This document shows, in pieces, positions 33,981-42,938 of a DNA stretch of 64,000 nt (within the stretch, counting starts at the first letter, position 1; every line of letters starts with the position of its first letter). Source of the stretch: Streptomyces typhae (GTDB lineage Bacteria; Actinomycetota; Actinomycetes; Streptomycetales; Streptomycetaceae); contig NZ_WPNZ01000020.1 in the NCBI RefSeq assembly GCF_009755605.1, positions 62,001-126,000 on the forward strand, given 5' to 3'. The position numbers and the translations under genes are program-made. A model generated the notes under the pieces. The model did not search any database, was not told where the DNA came from, and worked only from the letters and a program-made list of their open reading frames with translations.

Positions 33981-36029
33981 TCAGTCCCGGAAGTGACGGC
34001 CCCAGCCGCCGGCGCCCTCGACGAAGCCGCCGCCGTTGTCGCCGCCGCCCTGGTCGCCGCCGCCCTGGTCACCGCCCCCGGGGTTGCCGCCGCCACCGGT
34101 GGTCACCAGGTTGACCGACGTGCCCGTCTTGACCTGCTGGCCGCCGGGCGGGTCGGAGAGGACCACCACGGCGTTGTCGTCCTGCGGGCCCGTGACGTTG
34201 CCGACGGACAGGTCCGCGTCCTCAAGGGCGTCGCGGGCGTCGGAGAGCTTCTGGCCGCCCAGGGCGGGGACCGCGACGTTCTCCTCTTCCTCCTCCTCGG
34301 GTGCCTTGGCCACCTGGACCGTCACCGTGGAGTTGGGGTCGACCTGCGTGTTCGCGGACGGCGAGGTCTGGATGACCTTGCCCTCGTCCACGCTGTCGTT
34401 CTCGACGTCACTGCGCTGGGCGGTGAGGCCGTTGGCCTCGATCTGCTTCTTCGCCGCTTCCCAGCTCTGGCCGGATACGTCCGGGACGGTCACCTTCTGC
34501 TGCTCCTTGGCGACGATCAGGGTGATCGTGCTGCCTTTCTGCCGCTCGGTGCCAGACGTCGGGTCCTGTTCTAGAACCTCGCCCGCGGTCGCGCTGGAGA
34601 CCCGCTGGTTCCGCTCGACCTTGAACTGATACTTGTCGCCTTCGAGCTTCTCCACCGCCTCGTCGGCGTCCATGCCGATGACACTCGGGACCGCCACCTT
34701 CCGCGCCCCGGTGGACACGACCACATTGATCGTGTCGTTCTTCTCGACCTTGGCGTCCGCGCCGGGGTCCTGGGAGCAGATCTCGCCCTTGGGGTACTTC
34801 TCGCACGGCTCGCGCTTGGACACGGCGACGTTCAGGTCGACGTTCTTCGCCGAGGCCTGCGCCTCCTTCAGCGTCTGGCCGACGAAGTTCGGTGCCTTCT
34901 TGTCGTCGCTGGCCGCGTTGCTCCCGCTGAACGCCACCTTGCCGATCAGGATCGCGCCCACCAGGACCAGGATGCCCGCGGCGACGAGCAGGATCGTGGA
35001 GGTGTTCTTCTTCTTCTGGCGGCCGTGGCGGGAGCCGTCGTCGTAGCCGTCGTCGGGGTTGACCGGCGGCATCATGGACGTCTGGCCGTGGCCCGCGGCG
35101 CCGTGCTGGGGGCGGAGCATGGCCGTGGCCTGGTCGTCCGGGTGACCGCCGTAGCCGACGGCGCCCATCGCGGCGGTCGCGGCGACGGGCTGCCCGTCGA
35201 GGCAGGCCTCGATGTCGGCGCGCATCTCGTCAGCCGACTGGTAGCGGTAGTCCGGGTCCTTGGTGAGCGCCTTCAGGACGATCGCGTCCATCTCGGGCGT
35301 GATCTCGTGGTCGAAGACGCTCGGGGACTGCGGCTCCTCCCGGACGTGCTGATAGGCCACCGCGACCGGGGAGTCGCCGACGAACGGCGGCCGCACCGTC
35401 AGGAGCTCGTAGAGCAGACAGCCCGTCGAGTAGAGGTCGGAGCGCGCGTCGACCTGCTCGCCCTTGGCCTGCTCCGGGGAGAGGTACTGGGCGGTGCCGA
35501 TGACCGCGGCGGTCTGCGTCATCGTCATGCCGGACTCGCCCATGGCGCGGGCGATGCCGAAGTCCATCACCTTGACCTGGCCGTTGCGCGTCAGCATGAC
35601 GTTCGCGGGCTTGATGTCACGGTGGACGATCTGACTGCGGTGCGAGTACTCAAGGGCCTGGAGGATGCCGATGGTCATCTCCATGGCGCGCTCGGGCAGC
35701 AGCTTGCGCCCGGAGTGCAGCAGCTCGCGCAGCGTGGAACCGTCGACGTACTCCATGACGATGTACGGGATGGAGACCCCGTCGACGTAGTCCTCGCCGG
35801 TGTCGTAGACCGCGACGATCGCCGGGTGGTTGAGCGAGGCGGCCGACTGGGCCTCACGGCGGAACCGGGCCTGGAACGACGGGTCGCGGGCGAGGTCCAC
35901 CCGCAGCGTCTTCACCGCCACGGTGCGCCCGAGGCGGGTGTCGTGCGCGAGGTAGACCTCCGCCATCCCGCCGCGGCCGAGCACCTGGCCCAGCTCGTAC
36001 CGGCCGCCGAGGCGACGCGGCTCTTCCAT
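33981..36029 (-). CDS. pknB: Ser/Thr protein kinase PknB with four PASTA domains
   Basis: 682 aa. Kinase domain residues about 11-270: GRGGMAEVYLA loop, VAVK lysine 40, HRDIKPANV with Asp138, DFGIA. After a linker there is one TM helix (about 347-368, TILLVAAGILVLVGAILIG) and four extracellular PASTA repeats, ending in a glycine-rich tail (NPGGGDQGGGDQGGGDNGGG). PASTA repeats sense muropeptides or lipid II; the kinase phosphorylates division and wall-synthesis proteins and FHA partners. It is the last gene of the fhaA-fhaB-pstP-rodA-pbpA-pknB operon, the order conserved in actinobacteria. Confidence 0.97.
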   Translation of the reverse strand: MEEPRRLGGRYELGQVLGRGGMAEVYLAHDTRLGRTVAVKTLRVDLARDPSFQARFRREAQSAASLNHPAIVAVYDTGEDYVDGVSIPYIVMEYVDGSTLRELLHSGRKLLPERAMEMTIGILQALEYSHRSQIVHRDIKPANVMLTRNGQVKVMDFGIARAMGESGMTMTQTAAVIGTAQYLSPEQAKGEQVDARSDLYSTGCLLYELLTVRPPFVGDSPVAVAYQHVREEPQSPSVFDHEITPEMDAIVLKALTKDPDYRYQSADEMRADIEACLDGQPVAATAAMGAVGYGGHPDDQATAMLRPQHGAAGHGQTSMMPPVNPDDGYDDGSRHGRQKKKNTSTILLVAAGILVLVGAILIGKVAFSGSNAASDDKKAPNFVGQTLKEAQASAKNVDLNVAVSKREPCEKYPKGEICSQDPGADAKVEKNDTINVVVSTGARKVAVPSVIGMDADEAVEKLEGDKYQFKVERNQRVSSATAGEVLEQDPTSGTERQKGSTITLIVAKEQQKVTVPDVSGQSWEAAKKQIEANGLTAQRSDVENDSVDEGKVIQTSPSANTQVDPNSTVTVQVAKAPEEEEEENVAVPALGGQKLSDARDALEDADLSVGNVTGPQDDNAVVVLSDPPGGQQVKTGTSVNLVTTGGGGNPGGGDQGGGDQGGGDNGGGFVEGAGGWGRHFRD

Positions 36030-36200
36030 AGCTATTCCAGCCCTCTCCGTCGGTCCCCGACCGCACCGTGTTGCGCGGTCCGGCGGTGTGCTGTCCGGGC
36101 ATACCGTACCCGGCTCGCCCTACGTGACCCGGCCGCAACCGTCACCCGATACAGGACCGGTATCGCAACGTGCACCGATGTGAAGGGGCCGTGACAGGGG

Positions 36201-37664
36201 TCACTTCTTGCTGTCGAGAACCGCCTTCATCACGTCCCTCGCGATCGGCGCCGCGAGGCCGCCGCCCGAGATGTCGTCACGGGAGGCCCCGCTGTCCTCG
36301 ACGACCACGGCCACGGCGACCGGGGAGCCCGAGTCGGTCTTCGCATAGCTGATGAACCAGGCGTAGGGGTTCTTGCTGTTGTTCAGACCGTGCTGCGCCG
36401 TACCGGTCTTACCGCCCACGGTGACGCCCGGGATCTTGGCCCTGGTTCCCGTGCCCTCGTTGACCACGGTCTGCATCATGTCCTGGAGCTTCTGCGCGTT
36501 CTCCTTGGACAGCGGCTCGCTCATCTCCTTGGGCGAGTGCTTCTCGATCACGTCGAGGTTCGGCGCCTGCAGCTCCTTGACCATGTACGGCTCCATCAGC
36601 GTGCCGTCGTTTGCGATCGCGGAGGTCACCATCGCCATCTGCAACGGCGTCGCCGCGGTCTCGAACTGGCCGATGGAGGACAGCGCGGTCTGCGGCCGGT
36701 CCATCTCCTTGGGGAAGGTGGACGCGTTGGAGCGGACCGGGACGAACTGCTCCTCGTTGAAGCCGAACTTCTCGGCCGTCTCCAGCATCTTGTCCTTGCC
36801 GAGGTCCGAACCGATCTTGCCGAAGACGGTGTTGCAGGACACCCGCAGCGCCTCGCGCAGCGTGGCGTTCTTGCAGGGGATGTTGCCCTCGTTCTTCAGC
36901 GGCGTGGAGGTGTCCGGCATCGTCCACGGCAGCGGCGAGTCCGTCTTGCCGTCGATGTCCGTGTACAGGTCGTGCTCCATCGCCGCCGCGGCCGTGACCA
37001 CCTTGAAGGTGGAGCCGGGCGGGTAGGTCTCGCGCAGCGCGCGGTTCAGCATCGGCTTGTCGGGGTCCTTGTCCAGCTTCCCGAAGGTCTCGGCGTCCTT
37101 GTTGAAGTTGCCGGCGAAGCTGGAGGGGTCGTACGAGGGCGTGGAGGCGAGCGCCAGGATCGCGCCGGTCGACGGGTCGATCGCGGCGACGGCGCCCTTG
37201 CCCTTGCTCTTCAGGCCGTCGTACGCGGCCTTCTGGGCATCCCGGTTGAGGGTCGTGACGACATTGCCGCCCTCCTTCTTCTTGCCGGTCAGCATGTCCA
37301 GGCTGCGGCGGAAGAAGAGCCGGTCGTCCTTGCCGGTGAGGATGCCGTCCTCGATGCTCTCGATCTGGGTGGCGCCGATGCGCTGGGACGCGAAGCCGGT
37401 GACGGGCGACCACATGGGCCCGTCCTTGTACGTCCGCTTGTACTTGAAGTCGCCGCCGTCGACCTTCTTGGAGCCGGTGACGGCCTTGCCGTCGACGATG
37501 ATGTCGCCCCGCGGCTGCGCGTACCGCTCGATGGGCACGCGGCGGTTCATCTCGTGCTCGGCGAGGTTGTCGGCCTTGACGTACTGCAGCCAGTTGTCCC
37601 GGACGAGCAGCGCGAGGACGAGCAGGCCGCAGAAGATCGCGATGCGGCGCAGGGGCTTGTTCAC
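36201..37664 (-). CDS. pbpA: class B penicillin-binding protein, PbpA type
   Basis: 487 aa with one N-terminal TM segment (IAIFCGLLVLALLV), a dimerisation domain, and a transpeptidase domain with SxxK in YPPGSTFKVVTAAA, SxN in RVSCNTVFGK, and KTG in VGGKTGTAQHG. It cross-links peptidoglycan and is expected to pair with the SEDS protein encoded just upstream (ATGA overlap). Complete catalytic set. The gap of 170 bp before pknB shows no obvious terminator. Confidence 0.96.
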   Translation of the reverse strand: MNKPLRRIAIFCGLLVLALLVRDNWLQYVKADNLAEHEMNRRVPIERYAQPRGDIIVDGKAVTGSKKVDGGDFKYKRTYKDGPMWSPVTGFASQRIGATQIESIEDGILTGKDDRLFFRRSLDMLTGKKKEGGNVVTTLNRDAQKAAYDGLKSKGKGAVAAIDPSTGAILALASTPSYDPSSFAGNFNKDAETFGKLDKDPDKPMLNRALRETYPPGSTFKVVTAAAAMEHDLYTDIDGKTDSPLPWTMPDTSTPLKNEGNIPCKNATLREALRVSCNTVFGKIGSDLGKDKMLETAEKFGFNEEQFVPVRSNASTFPKEMDRPQTALSSIGQFETAATPLQMAMVTSAIANDGTLMEPYMVKELQAPNLDVIEKHSPKEMSEPLSKENAQKLQDMMQTVVNEGTGTRAKIPGVTVGGKTGTAQHGLNNSKNPYAWFISYAKTDSGSPVAVAVVVEDSGASRDDISGGGLAAPIARDVMKAVLDSKK

Positions 37665-39097
37665 GGCCGTACCACCTGGGTCATCTCGGCGTCGGGGTTC
37701 GGGGCGGGCGACGGCGCCGGGCGGCGCGCGGTGTCGCTGATGCGCAGCAGGACACCGACGAGGGCCCAGTTGGCGATCACCGACGAACCGCCGTACGCGA
37801 TGAACGGCATCGTCATACCCGTCAGCGGGATCAGGCCCATGACGCCGCCCGCGACGACGAAGACCTGGATGGCGAAGGCGCCGGACAGGCCCACCGCGAG
37901 CAGCTTGCCGAACGGGTCACGGGCCGCGAGGGCCGTGCGGACGCCGCGCTCCACGATCAGACCGTAGATCAGCAGGACGGCCATGATGCCGGCGAGGCCG
38001 AGCTCCTCGCCGTACGTGGCGAGGATGAAGTCGGAGTTGGCGGCGAAGCCGATCAGGTCGGAGTTGCCCTGCCCGAGCCCGGTGCCGAGGGTGCCGCCGG
38101 AGCCGAACGCCATCATCGACTGGGCGATCTGGTCGGTCCCGGTCTGGGCGATGACCTCCTTGGAGAAGGGGTCGAGCCAGGCGTCCACACGCACCTTCAC
38201 GTGCGGCTCGAACGAGGCCACGGTGACGGCGCCGATGGCCGACATCAGCAGACCGAACACGATCCAGCTGGTGCGCTCCGTGGCCACGTACAGCATCACG
38301 ATGAACATGCCGAAGAACAGCAGCGACGTACCGAGGTCGGTCTCGAAGACCAGGATCAGGATCGACATGGCCCACACGGCCAGGATCGGACCGAGGTCAC
38401 GTCCGCGCGGCAGGTACAGGCCCATGAAGCGGCGGCTCGCGAGGGCGAGCGCGTCCCGCTTCACCATCAGGTAGCCGGCGAAGAACACCGCGATGACGAT
38501 CTTCGCGAACTCGGCGGGCTGGATGGAGAAGCCGCCGACCTGGATCCAGATCTTGGCACCGTAGATGTTCTTGCCGAGGCCCGGCACGAGCGGAAGGAGC
38601 AGCAGGCCCATGGCGGCGATCATCGAGATGTACGTGTACCGCTGGAGGACGCGGTGGTCCTTCAGGAGCATCATCACGGCGACGAACAGGGCGATGCCGA
38701 TCGCCGAGTACAGGAGCTGCTTGGGAGCCGCCGCGCTGAACGCGCCGAAGGAGGCCTTGCCGAGCTGCTGGAGCCGCTCCGACTGGTCGAGCCGCCAGAT
38801 CACCACGAGCCCGAGTCCGTTGAGGAGCGTGGCGAGCGGCAGCAGCAGCGGGTCCGCGTACGGTGCGAACTTGCGCACCACCAGGTGCGCGACACCCGCG
38901 AGCAGGCCGAGTCCCAGGCCGTAGCCGAGCATGCCGGGCGGCAGTTCGCCGGAGATGGCGAGGCCCACGTTCATGTAGGCGAACAGCGGGATGACGACGG
39001 CGAACACCAGGAGCGCGAGCTCGGTGTTGCGCCGGCTCGGCGCTCCGATGGCGCCGATCGTCGACGTGTGTGAATTGCTACTGCTCATGGCGTGCAA
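37661..39097 (-). CDS. rodA: SEDS-family peptidoglycan glycosyltransferase (RodA/FtsW)
   Basis: About 478 aa polytopic protein. Family signatures: GLGKNIYGAKIWIQVGGFSI followed by QPAEFAKIVIAVFFAGYL, FETDLGTSLLFFG, and MTMPFIAYGGSSVIANW. SEDS proteins polymerise lipid II into glycan strands together with a class B PBP, here PbpA. I recall the homologous mycobacterial gene in this position being called rodA. Start TTG 39097 (GGGGG 3 nt upstream) or ATG 39088; neither has an ideal ribosome binding site. Confidence 0.95.
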   Translation of the reverse strand: MHAMSSSNSHTSTIGAIGAPSRRNTELALLVFAVVIPLFAYMNVGLAISGELPPGMLGYGLGLGLLAGVAHLVVRKFAPYADPLLLPLATLLNGLGLVVIWRLDQSERLQQLGKASFGAFSAAAPKQLLYSAIGIALFVAVMMLLKDHRVLQRYTYISMIAAMGLLLLPLVPGLGKNIYGAKIWIQVGGFSIQPAEFAKIVIAVFFAGYLMVKRDALALASRRFMGLYLPRGRDLGPILAVWAMSILILVFETDLGTSLLFFGMFIVMLYVATERTSWIVFGLLMSAIGAVTVASFEPHVKVRVDAWLDPFSKEVIAQTGTDQIAQSMMAFGSGGTLGTGLGQGNSDLIGFAANSDFILATYGEELGLAGIMAVLLIYGLIVERGVRTALAARDPFGKLLAVGLSGAFAIQVFVVAGGVMGLIPLTGMTMPFIAYGGSSVIANWALVGVLLRISDTARRPAPSPAPNPDAEMTQVVRP

Positions 39098-39114
39098 GGG
39101 CCCCCAACGGCTGC

Positions 39115-40758
39115 TTACTGCTTACCGCACTGCGGGACCAGATCCTTCTCCTGCTCGGAGAGGCTGGGGCCGGGTGTGGGAGTCGGTGCGGCGGTGGACT
39201 TGGACGTGGCGTCCTGGGTGTTCTTGTCGTTCTCGTCGGTGGCGGGAGTCACGAAGCTCGCGCCGCGGAAGGCGGGCTTGGAGCTGCCGGCGTTCTCGGG
39301 GAACTCCCCCTGACGGCCGTCCTGGCCACCGGACCCGCCTGTCTCCGACCCGCCCGTGCCGGGCTTGCCGTCGCGCTCGGCCTGCTCGCGTTCCTTCTTC
39401 TCGCGTTCCTTCTGCTCGCGCTGCAGCCGCTCGATCTCGCGCCGCTCCGCGTCCTTCTTGCAGGCCGAGGCCTGTAGGCCGAGCTCGCCGATCTTCTTCT
39501 CGGCCTTGTCGAGACTGCCTTCGCCGATCGCCGACTCGACCTGCTTGCGCTGATACGGCGGCAGGTACTTGAGTTCGATCTCGGGGTGGTCCTTCTCGAC
39601 CTTCGACAGGCTCACCCACGCGAGGTCCTGGTCGATGCCGCGGTAGAGCGCGACGTGCTCGTCCTTGGTGCCGACGTAGTACTGCGTCTGCGTCCAGCGG
39701 TAGCCGCCGTACAGGCCGCCGCCGATGACGGCGAGGGCGAGCGCCGTGTAGAGGGATCTCTTCAGCCACTTGCGGCCGCCGCCGGGCTTCAGCAGGTCCT
39801 CGTCGCCGTACGCCCCGAAGGAACCGCCCTCCGGGTCGTACCCGGGGGTGCTTTCGCCGCTGCCGGGGGGGCCGAAGCCGCCGCCGGACGGGGGCGGGGC
39901 CTGGCGGCCGAGGCCCGACGCGCGGCCCGCGGGCGTCTGCATGGCGCCGTCGTCGTTGGCCTGGAGCTGGTTCTCGGCGACCGCGCCGACCACCACGGGG
40001 GTGTCGGAGAGCTGGCCCGCGAGGGTGTCGCCGGTGTCGATGTCCAGGACGTCGGCGACGATCACCGTGATGTTGTCGGGGCCGCCGCCGCGCAGGGCGA
40101 GCTGGATCAGCTCCTGCACGGTCTCCTGGGGGCCCTGGTAGCTGGCGAGGGTGTCCTCCATCGTCTGGTGGGACACGACGCCGGACAGGCCGTCGGAGCA
40201 GATCAAGTACCGGTCGCCCGCGCGGACCTCACGGATCGACAGGTCCGGCTCCACGTGGTCGCCGCTGCCGAGCGCGCGCATCAGGAGCGAGCGCTGCGGG
40301 TGCGTCGTCGCCTCCTCCTCGGTGATGCGGCCCTCGTCCACGAGCCGCTGCACCCAGGTGTGGTCCTGCGTGATCTGCGTGAGCACGCCGTCGCGCAGCA
40401 GATAGGCGCGCGAGTCGCCGACGTGTACGAGGCCGAGGCGCTGGCCGGTCCACAGCAGGGCGGTGAGCGTCGTGCCCATGCCCTCCAGCTGCGGGTCCTC
40501 CTCGACCATGAGGCGCAGCTGGTCGTTGGCCCGCTGCACGGCCGTGCCGAGCGAGGTGAGGATGTCCGAGCCCGGCACGTCGTCGTCGAGCGTGACGAGC
40601 GTCGAGATCACCTCGGAGCTGGCGACCTCGCCCGCGGCCTGGCCGCCCATGCCGTCGGCGATGGCGAGGAGGCGCGGACCCGCGTAGCCGGAGTCCTCGT
40701 TCCCCTCCCGGATCATGCCTTTGTGCGATCCGGCGGCGAAGCGCAGTGACAGACTCAT
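39115..40758 (-). CDS. pstP: PP2C-family Ser/Thr phosphatase PstP
   Basis: About 547 aa. PP2C domain: RFAAGSHKGMIREGNEDS, IADGMGGQAAGEVAS, VHVGDSRAYLLRDG, LICSDGLSGVV, GGGPDNITVIVADV, with all metal-binding Asp residues. A Gly/Pro-rich linker leads to one TM helix (SLYTALALAVIGGGLYGGY) and an extracytoplasmic part with a charged coiled coil (QREQKEREKKEREQAERDGK). It reverses PknB phosphorylation. I chose ATG 40758 because the family usually begins just before RFAAGS; a start up to 45 nt upstream is possible. Confidence 0.93.
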   Translation of the reverse strand: MSLSLRFAAGSHKGMIREGNEDSGYAGPRLLAIADGMGGQAAGEVASSEVISTLVTLDDDVPGSDILTSLGTAVQRANDQLRLMVEEDPQLEGMGTTLTALLWTGQRLGLVHVGDSRAYLLRDGVLTQITQDHTWVQRLVDEGRITEEEATTHPQRSLLMRALGSGDHVEPDLSIREVRAGDRYLICSDGLSGVVSHQTMEDTLASYQGPQETVQELIQLALRGGGPDNITVIVADVLDIDTGDTLAGQLSDTPVVVGAVAENQLQANDDGAMQTPAGRASGLGRQAPPPSGGGFGPPGSGESTPGYDPEGGSFGAYGDEDLLKPGGGRKWLKRSLYTALALAVIGGGLYGGYRWTQTQYYVGTKDEHVALYRGIDQDLAWVSLSKVEKDHPEIELKYLPPYQRKQVESAIGEGSLDKAEKKIGELGLQASACKKDAERREIERLQREQKEREKKEREQAERDGKPGTGGSETGGSGGQDGRQGEFPENAGSSKPAFRGASFVTPATDENDKNTQDATSKSTAAPTPTPGPSLSEQEKDLVPQCGKQ

Positions 40759-40878
40759 GCGCACCTCGCCCGTCGGCTCCGGGTACATCCGCACGGTGCC
40801 CACCCTCCGGTCGGGAGCGCGCTGGCGTCCAAGTCCTGGACCGCGTCGGCTCGCTCGCTCCGCTCGCTCATTTTCGTA

Positions 40879-41403
40879 CTACTTCCGCAGCTCGATGACG
40901 GTCTTGCCGATGCGGATCGGCGCGCCAAGGGGAACGGGCGTCGGGGTGGTCAGGCGGGTCCGGTCGAGATACGTGCCGTTGGTGGACCCGAGATCCTCGA
41001 CGATCCACTGGCCGTCACGGTCCGGGTAGATCCTGGCATGCCTGCTGGACGCGTAGTCGTCGTCCAGCACGATGGTCGAGTCGTGCGCCCGGCCGAGGGA
41101 GATCGTCTGGCCCTGGAGGGCGACCGTCGTGCCCGTCAGCGTGCCTTCCGAGACGACCAGCTTGGTGGGGGCACCGCGCCGCTGCCGGCCGCCGCTCTGC
41201 CGTCCTCCGCCCTGCTGGCGCTGCGGCGGGGGCGAGGCCTGCTGGCGGGCCGCCTGCCTGCCGCCTGACTCCCGGCGCGCACCGCGCTGGGTGACGCGCG
41301 TACCGAACAGGTCGCTGCGGATGACCTGGACGGCCACGATCACGAACAGCCACAGAACGGCCAGGAAACCCAGCCGCATGACCGTCAGGGTCAGCTCTGA
41401 CAT
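40879..41403 (-). CDS. fhaB: FHA-domain membrane protein (FhaB/FipA-type)
   Basis: 174 aa. One N-terminal TM helix (GFLAVLWLFVIVAVQVI), an Arg/Gln/Gly-rich linker, and a C-terminal FHA domain: ISLGRAHDSTIVLDDDYASS then RHARIYPDRDGQWIVEDLGS and TNGTYLD. FHA domains bind phosphothreonine, so this is a target or adaptor of PknB. ATG chosen at MSELTLTVM, giving the usual length. The gap to pstP is only 120 bp, so they are probably cotranscribed. Confidence 0.94.
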   Translation of the reverse strand: MSELTLTVMRLGFLAVLWLFVIVAVQVIRSDLFGTRVTQRGARRESGGRQAARQQASPPPQRQQGGGRQSGGRQRRGAPTKLVVSEGTLTGTTVALQGQTISLGRAHDSTIVLDDDYASSRHARIYPDRDGQWIVEDLGSTNGTYLDRTRLTTPTPVPLGAPIRIGKTVIELRK

Positions 41404-41413
41404 TGCCCCCGCT

Positions 41414-42304
41414 TCACCCTTCGGCTTGCCGGTAAATGATGGTGGTGCTGCCCACGACGATCCGCGAGCCGTCGCGGAGCGTAGCGCGGGTGGTGTGCTG
41501 CCCGTCCACCACGATGCCGTTGGTGGACCCGAGATCCTGGATCGTCGAGGGCGTTCCGGTCCGGATCTCACAGTGCCGGCGCGAGACGCCGGGGTCGTCG
41601 ATCCGCACATCGGCGTCGGTGCTGCGGCCCAGCACCAGCGTCGGGCGGGAGATCTGATGGCGGTTGCCGTTGATCTCGATCCAGCGCCGCACCTGCGCGC
41701 CCGAGGCGCCGGCGCCGGGCCCCGGTGGTCTCCCCGGCGCCTGCCCCGCGCCGCGGCCCGCACCCGCGCCGGGAGGCGGCGCGGCAGGCATGGGAGGAGC
41801 GCCCGAGGGGCCCTGCGGGGAGCCGAAGCCGCCGGGGGCCCGGCCCGCGCTCGTGGGGCCGCCGCCCGGGGCGGCGGGCCCGCCGGGGCCCGTGGGGCCG
41901 CCGGGAGCGCGCTCGGGTGTCTGCGACGTGCTGGAGGCGAGCGTGCGGCTGCGCACCCGGTAGAGGCCCGTGTCCAGGTCCTCCGCCTTCTCCAGGTGGA
42001 CCTTGATGGGTCCCATGAAGCTGTAGCGCTGCTGCTTCGCGTACTCGCGCACCATGCCGGAGAGCTCGTCGCCGAGTTGTCCGGAGTAGGGGCTCAGCCG
42101 CTCGAAGTCGGGCGTGCTGAGCTCCACGATGAAGTCGTTCGGCACCACGGTCCGCTCGCGGTTCCAGATCGTCGCGTTGTTGTCGCACTCGCGCTGGAGC
42201 GCGCCGGCGATCTCGACGGGCTGGACCTCGGACTTGAAGACCTTGGCGAAGGTGCCGTTGACCAGACCTTCGAGTCGCTGCTCGAACTTCTTCAGGACTC
42301 CCAT
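41414..42304 (-). CDS. fhaA: DUF3662-FHA protein FhaA
   Basis: 296 aa. N-terminal DUF3662 domain (MGVLKKFEQRLEGLVNGTFA, QPVEIAGALQRECDNNATIW), a Pro/Gly-rich linker, and a C-terminal FHA domain (LVLGRSTDADVRIDDPGVSR, RHCEIRTGTPSTIQDLGSTN). FhaA binds phosphorylated partners such as MurJ-type proteins and regulates wall synthesis. GGAGGTG before the ATG is a strong ribosome binding site. It is the first gene of the operon, so the operon promoter lies just upstream. Confidence 0.95.
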   Translation of the reverse strand: MGVLKKFEQRLEGLVNGTFAKVFKSEVQPVEIAGALQRECDNNATIWNRERTVVPNDFIVELSTPDFERLSPYSGQLGDELSGMVREYAKQQRYSFMGPIKVHLEKAEDLDTGLYRVRSRTLASSTSQTPERAPGGPTGPGGPAAPGGGPTSAGRAPGGFGSPQGPSGAPPMPAAPPPGAGAGRGAGQAPGRPPGPGAGASGAQVRRWIEINGNRHQISRPTLVLGRSTDADVRIDDPGVSRRHCEIRTGTPSTIQDLGSTNGIVVDGQHTTRATLRDGSRIVVGSTTIIYRQAEG

Positions 42305-42730
42305 GAGGCACCTCCTCCGTCGTTGTCATCCTCGTACTGCTTACTGATCGTATCCACGCGCCGGGAAATCAGGTGGTTCCCCCTGTCCGCCCAGACCACG
42401 AGTGTCGCCTCTCACAAGGCCTGCCCGCACCGGTCTTCCGCGATCCTCCGGGTTCCCTCTTAACAGGGATCGTAGAGGGGGTCCGACGACAGTGTCCCGC
42501 ACCCGGCTGTGGACCTGGGAGGAGGACTTGACGGGCGGCTCGGTTGCGTCGGGCGGGGGGTTCGGCCGGATCTCGTCCCGCCCTCGTCCGGGTGGCGTAC
42601 TCCGGCGCTGCTCCTCGGCTCGCAGGTGCCCCCGAATACGGATGTGAATCCACCCTTCCCAGCGTGCTAATCTTCTGGATGTCGGCAGGCGCTCGCACCA
42701 CACAGTGAGAGACCCAAAGACAACACCCAT
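42305..42730. promoter_or_regulatory. divergent promoter region, fhaA operon / tRNA-Leu
   Basis: A 426 bp non-coding region. For the tRNA, TAATCT at 42668-42673 is a reasonable -10, with GTGAAT about 18 bp upstream as a weak -35; the tRNA begins about 57 bp later. Leftward, AT-richer sequence around 42340-42360 lies just before fhaA. No further element could be assigned. Confidence 0.45.
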
Positions 42731-42817
42731 GCGCGGGTGGCGGAATAGGCAGACGCGCTGGATTCAGGTTCCAGTGCCCGAAAGGGCGTGGGGGTTCAAC
42801 TCCCCCCTCGCGCACCA
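42731..42817 (+). tRNA. tRNA-Leu (anticodon CAG)
   Basis: 87 nt including the encoded CCA. The acceptor stem GCGCGGG pairs with CTCGCGC (one G-T). The anticodon stem CTGGA/TCCAG encloses the loop TTCAGGT, giving anticodon CAG, which reads CUG. A long variable arm (tgcccgaaagggcgt) is typical of tRNA-Leu, and the T-arm GGGGGTTCAACTCCCCC is perfect. It marks the border between the conserved division block and the accessory phosphonate region. Confidence 0.97.
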
Positions 42818-42820
42818 CGA

Positions 42821-42861
42821 CGAAACGGTCGTCATCGTGATCCACGATGGCGGCCGTTTCG
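42821..42861 (+). terminator. hairpin after tRNA-Leu
   Basis: cgaaacgg/ccgtttcg outer stem and catcgtg/cacgatg inner stem form a long hairpin beginning 4 nt after the tRNA CCA. Probable terminator or processing structure. Confidence 0.7.
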
Positions 42862-42902
42862 CTTTGGGCGTGTCGGCTGCTGTGACCTATGTCATGCCGA
42901 GT

Positions 42903-42930
42903 GGGGCGGCGCCGCCGTGCGGGCCGCCCC
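42903..42930 (-). terminator. hairpin after carboxylate-amine ligase gene
   Basis: An 8 bp GC stem (ggggcggc/gccgcccc) with a 12 nt loop, directly after the stop codon of the leftward ligase gene. Confidence 0.55.
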
Positions 42931-42938
42931 GGGGCCGG

